From NCBI RefSeq assembly GCF_900100255.1, contig NZ_FMTS01000001.1, forward strand, positions 434,001 to 498,000: DNA of 64,000 bases. The letters run 5' to 3'. Position numbers and translations under genes: made by a program. Source of the DNA: Asticcacaulis taihuensis (GTDB lineage: Bacteria; Pseudomonadota; Alphaproteobacteria; Caulobacterales; Caulobacteraceae). Each line of letters starts with the position of its first letter. Position 1 is the first letter of the stretch. The notes under the pieces are model-generated. The model did not search any database. It saw only the letters and a program-made list of their open reading frames with translations, and was not told the origin of the DNA. Positions 62,419 through 64,000 of the stretch are shown here, piece after piece.

Positions 62419-63315
62419 ATGTCACGTGCTCTTATTAACGACCGGATTGATCATTTTCGCGATTTTGGAATTTGGCCTCGGGTTCAAGAGTTGAACGCTG
62501 AACAATGGCTAGGAAATTTCGCAGAACACGAATTGTTCATTGCAGAAAGACTACTTTCCCACTTTACCTATTTTAACCGTACAATGACTGATGCTTTACT
62601 GAAGCAAGCAATCCAAAACTTTTTGACTAGCAAATGGCTGGTTGCCGATTTTGGTCAGCCGCCCTCATCAGCTGATTTGTCTTCGGTTCGATTTGTAGTT
62701 AGCGAGGGCGAAGATCCAAATGCGACTGACAGTGGAAATTTATTCGCACGGAAGTTACGTGACATAATTCGCATCCCTGAAGTCTACATACGGACGCCCG
62801 AGAAGGCATTAAGGGAAGCTTCTGCCGCTAAGCACTTCGTGTTCGTCGACGATTTTGTGGGCAGCGGCAATCAATTCATTGCGACTATCGAAAGGCAATA
62901 TTCAAATACTGGAAAATATTCATCTTTCGAACAGCTGCTTGCGACGCCGGGCTATTCGATTTCCTATTGCCCATGCGTAGCCACAGCATATGCGCAGCAT
63001 CAACGAATTGCGGTCCGCTTCCCAACGATTAATTTATTCCCAGCACACCTGCTAACATCAAGTCACAACTGTACACTACCAAGCTCACGAGTGTGGCACG
63101 GAATGTCCTCCGGCGACTTGACGACTGCATTGTCGTCTTTGAGAGCCATTTCTCTCCGTGCAGGTTTTTCAGAGGATGATGGTGGCCAAGACTCGTGGCA
63201 CGGCTTCCATAGATTGGGCCTCTCCCTTGCTTTTGATCATGGGATTCCTGACGCAAGCCTCCCAATCTTTTTCTCCGAACGAAACGGCTGGAAGCCATTA
63301 ATAGGGAGAGCATAA
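62419..63315 (+). CDS. Phosphoribosyltransferase-like (PRTase-CE type) conflict protein
   Basis: A 298-residue protein. FVFVDDFVGSGNQFI (Asp144-Asp145 then a Gly-rich loop) matches the PRPP-binding loop of phosphoribosyltransferases. No nucleotide-salvage enzyme family fits the rest. The stop overlaps the next start (TAATG) and the next gene is an AAA ATPase; this pairing has been described in predicted prokaryotic conflict systems. Base composition is clearly lower in GC than the neighbours, suggesting recent transfer. Confidence 0.75.
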   Translation: MSRALINDRIDHFRDFGIWPRVQELNAEQWLGNFAEHELFIAERLLSHFTYFNRTMTDALLKQAIQNFLTSKWLVADFGQPPSSADLSSVRFVVSEGEDPNATDSGNLFARKLRDIIRIPEVYIRTPEKALREASAAKHFVFVDDFVGSGNQFIATIERQYSNTGKYSSFEQLLATPGYSISYCPCVATAYAQHQRIAVRFPTINLFPAHLLTSSHNCTLPSSRVWHGMSSGDLTTALSSLRAISLRAGFSEDDGGQDSWHGFHRLGLSLAFDHGIPDASLPIFFSERNGWKPLIGRA

Positions 63316-64000
63316 TGCCGACCGACTCCAACATCGCCGAAAAGCTAGAGCAATTGTTTGGGAGCTTCAGAGCAGAATCGTTACGGGATGATCTCTACCC
63401 ATTATTCAATGAGCCTGAATACTTTTATTATCTGATAGCGCCCAAGTCATGCCTACTTGAAGGCGGGCGTGGATCTGGAAAGACAACCGCGTTGCGCTGC
63501 ATGACTTACGAGGGACAAGCAGCACTTACCAGCAACGACTTTTCGGAACCGAAATTTGTTGGCCTATACACGAAAATTAATACGAATACGGTAGCCTCTT
63601 TTTCTGGTCCTGAGTTAAATATAACTTCATGGCAAAGGTTCTTCGGCCATTTCATCAATTTGATGATATGTGAAGAAGCGTTGATTTATATCAAGTGGCT
63701 TAAAGATTACCGTAAAAGTAATCACCTAGATGCGAAGATGAATTATACGCGCGTGGGCCAGGCTCTTGGATTCGCAAACGTTACAACTCTAAACGACTTA
63801 TTCAACGCAATAGACCACTCCAGAATGAGTCTGGAGATATATATTAACAATTTCGGCGATTCAAAGCCAACAATTTCGCCCCTTCAAACGCCCGTCAATA
63901 TACTTATGGAAGAGATGCGGGAACTAGATGGGCACAAAGACACTAACTTCTTCATAATACTTGATGAATACGAAAACTTTCTAGATTACCAGCAAAAAAT
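63315..64000 (+). CDS. ORC/CDC6-like AAA ATPase (3' partial)
   Basis: An open frame of 228 codons runs from the ATG at 63315 to the window edge without a stop. Walker A is EGGRGSGKTT (residues 49-58) and Walker B is FFIILDEYENF (212-222). The protein begins with a short region (LFGSFRAESLRDDLYPLFNEPEYFYYLIAP) and has no signal peptide or TM helices. It overlaps the PRTase-like gene by one base, so the two work together. Low GC. The C-terminal part is outside the window. Confidence 0.8.
   Translation, partial: MPTDSNIAEKLEQLFGSFRAESLRDDLYPLFNEPEYFYYLIAPKSCLLEGGRGSGKTTALRCMTYEGQAALTSNDFSEPKFVGLYTKINTNTVASFSGPELNITSWQRFFGHFINLMICEEALIYIKWLKDYRKSNHLDAKMNYTRVGQALGFANVTTLNDLFNAIDHSRMSLEIYINNFGDSKPTISPLQTPVNILMEEMRELDGHKDTNFFIILDEYENFLDYQQK

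Noticed and set aside
1-64000. CRISPR arrays, rRNA genes, integrases and IS transposases
   Set aside because: None seen: no regularly spaced direct repeats, no rRNA motifs, and no recombinase or transposase signatures in the translations.

Overview
The window is high-GC alphaproteobacterial DNA, most likely from the Caulobacterales or a close relative. The grounds are an astexin-type lasso peptide cluster with FecI/FecR/TonB receptor and isopeptidase, an alphaproteobacterial Trb/TraG conjugation block with DUF2274, DUF736 and DUF932 genes, and Cop/Cus/Czc metal-resistance genes. It looks like one end of a conjugative plasmid or ICE with cargo. I see no integrase, replication initiator, rRNA or tRNA, so plasmid versus ICE cannot be decided here.

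Copper block (1-15.5 kb): the end of a CusB-like adaptor with a fused CusF domain, CusA, a CusF-like lipoprotein, a TetR regulator with a membrane-anchored flavoreductase on the other strand, CsoR with palindromic operators, a CPx-type copper ATPase, a Cys/Met-rich secreted protein, then multicopper oxidase CopA, CopB, CopC, CopD, an acyltransferase and a DUF305 protein. Together these would export Cu(I) from the cytoplasm, oxidise or sequester it in the periplasm and expel it from the cell. Iron and zinc/cobalt/cadmium block (15.8-26.2 kb): a cytochrome c-FTR1 iron permease fusion, a ZntA/CadA-type ATPase, and a CzcCBA efflux set (minus strand) headed by a His/Cys-rich secreted protein.

Conjugation block (26.3-47.6 kb, minus strand): DUF2274, TrbI, G, F, L, J, E, D, C, B, a CopG-like protein and TraG coupling protein; a plus-strand TIR-like gene; the relaxase with a possible oriT upstream; a lytic transglycosylase, TraF peptidase and HTH protein; then DUF932, DUF736 (with a decayed inverted second copy) and a large ParB. 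The parB and DUF932 genes share a similar hairpin leader next to their ribosome binding sites.

Regulator/redox segment (47.9-51.4 kb): an FCD-domain fragment, a GntR-like regulator, a TetR regulator divergent from an O-methyltransferase, and an NAD-dependent epimerase gene broken by one in-frame TAG. Lasso peptide cluster (51.4-62 kb): two tandem 46-codon precursors (each with a predicted 24-residue core and Gly1-Asp9 ring), the B protease, the C cyclase, then on the opposite strand a DUF4145 gene, an AtxE-type isopeptidase, a TonB-dependent receptor with STN domain, FecR, and an ECF sigma factor with an HTH-like N-terminal extension. A structured non-coding stretch follows. The window ends (62.4-64 kb) in AT-richer DNA with a phosphoribosyltransferase-like gene overlapping an AAA ATPase gene that runs off the edge, a likely two-gene conflict or defence system.
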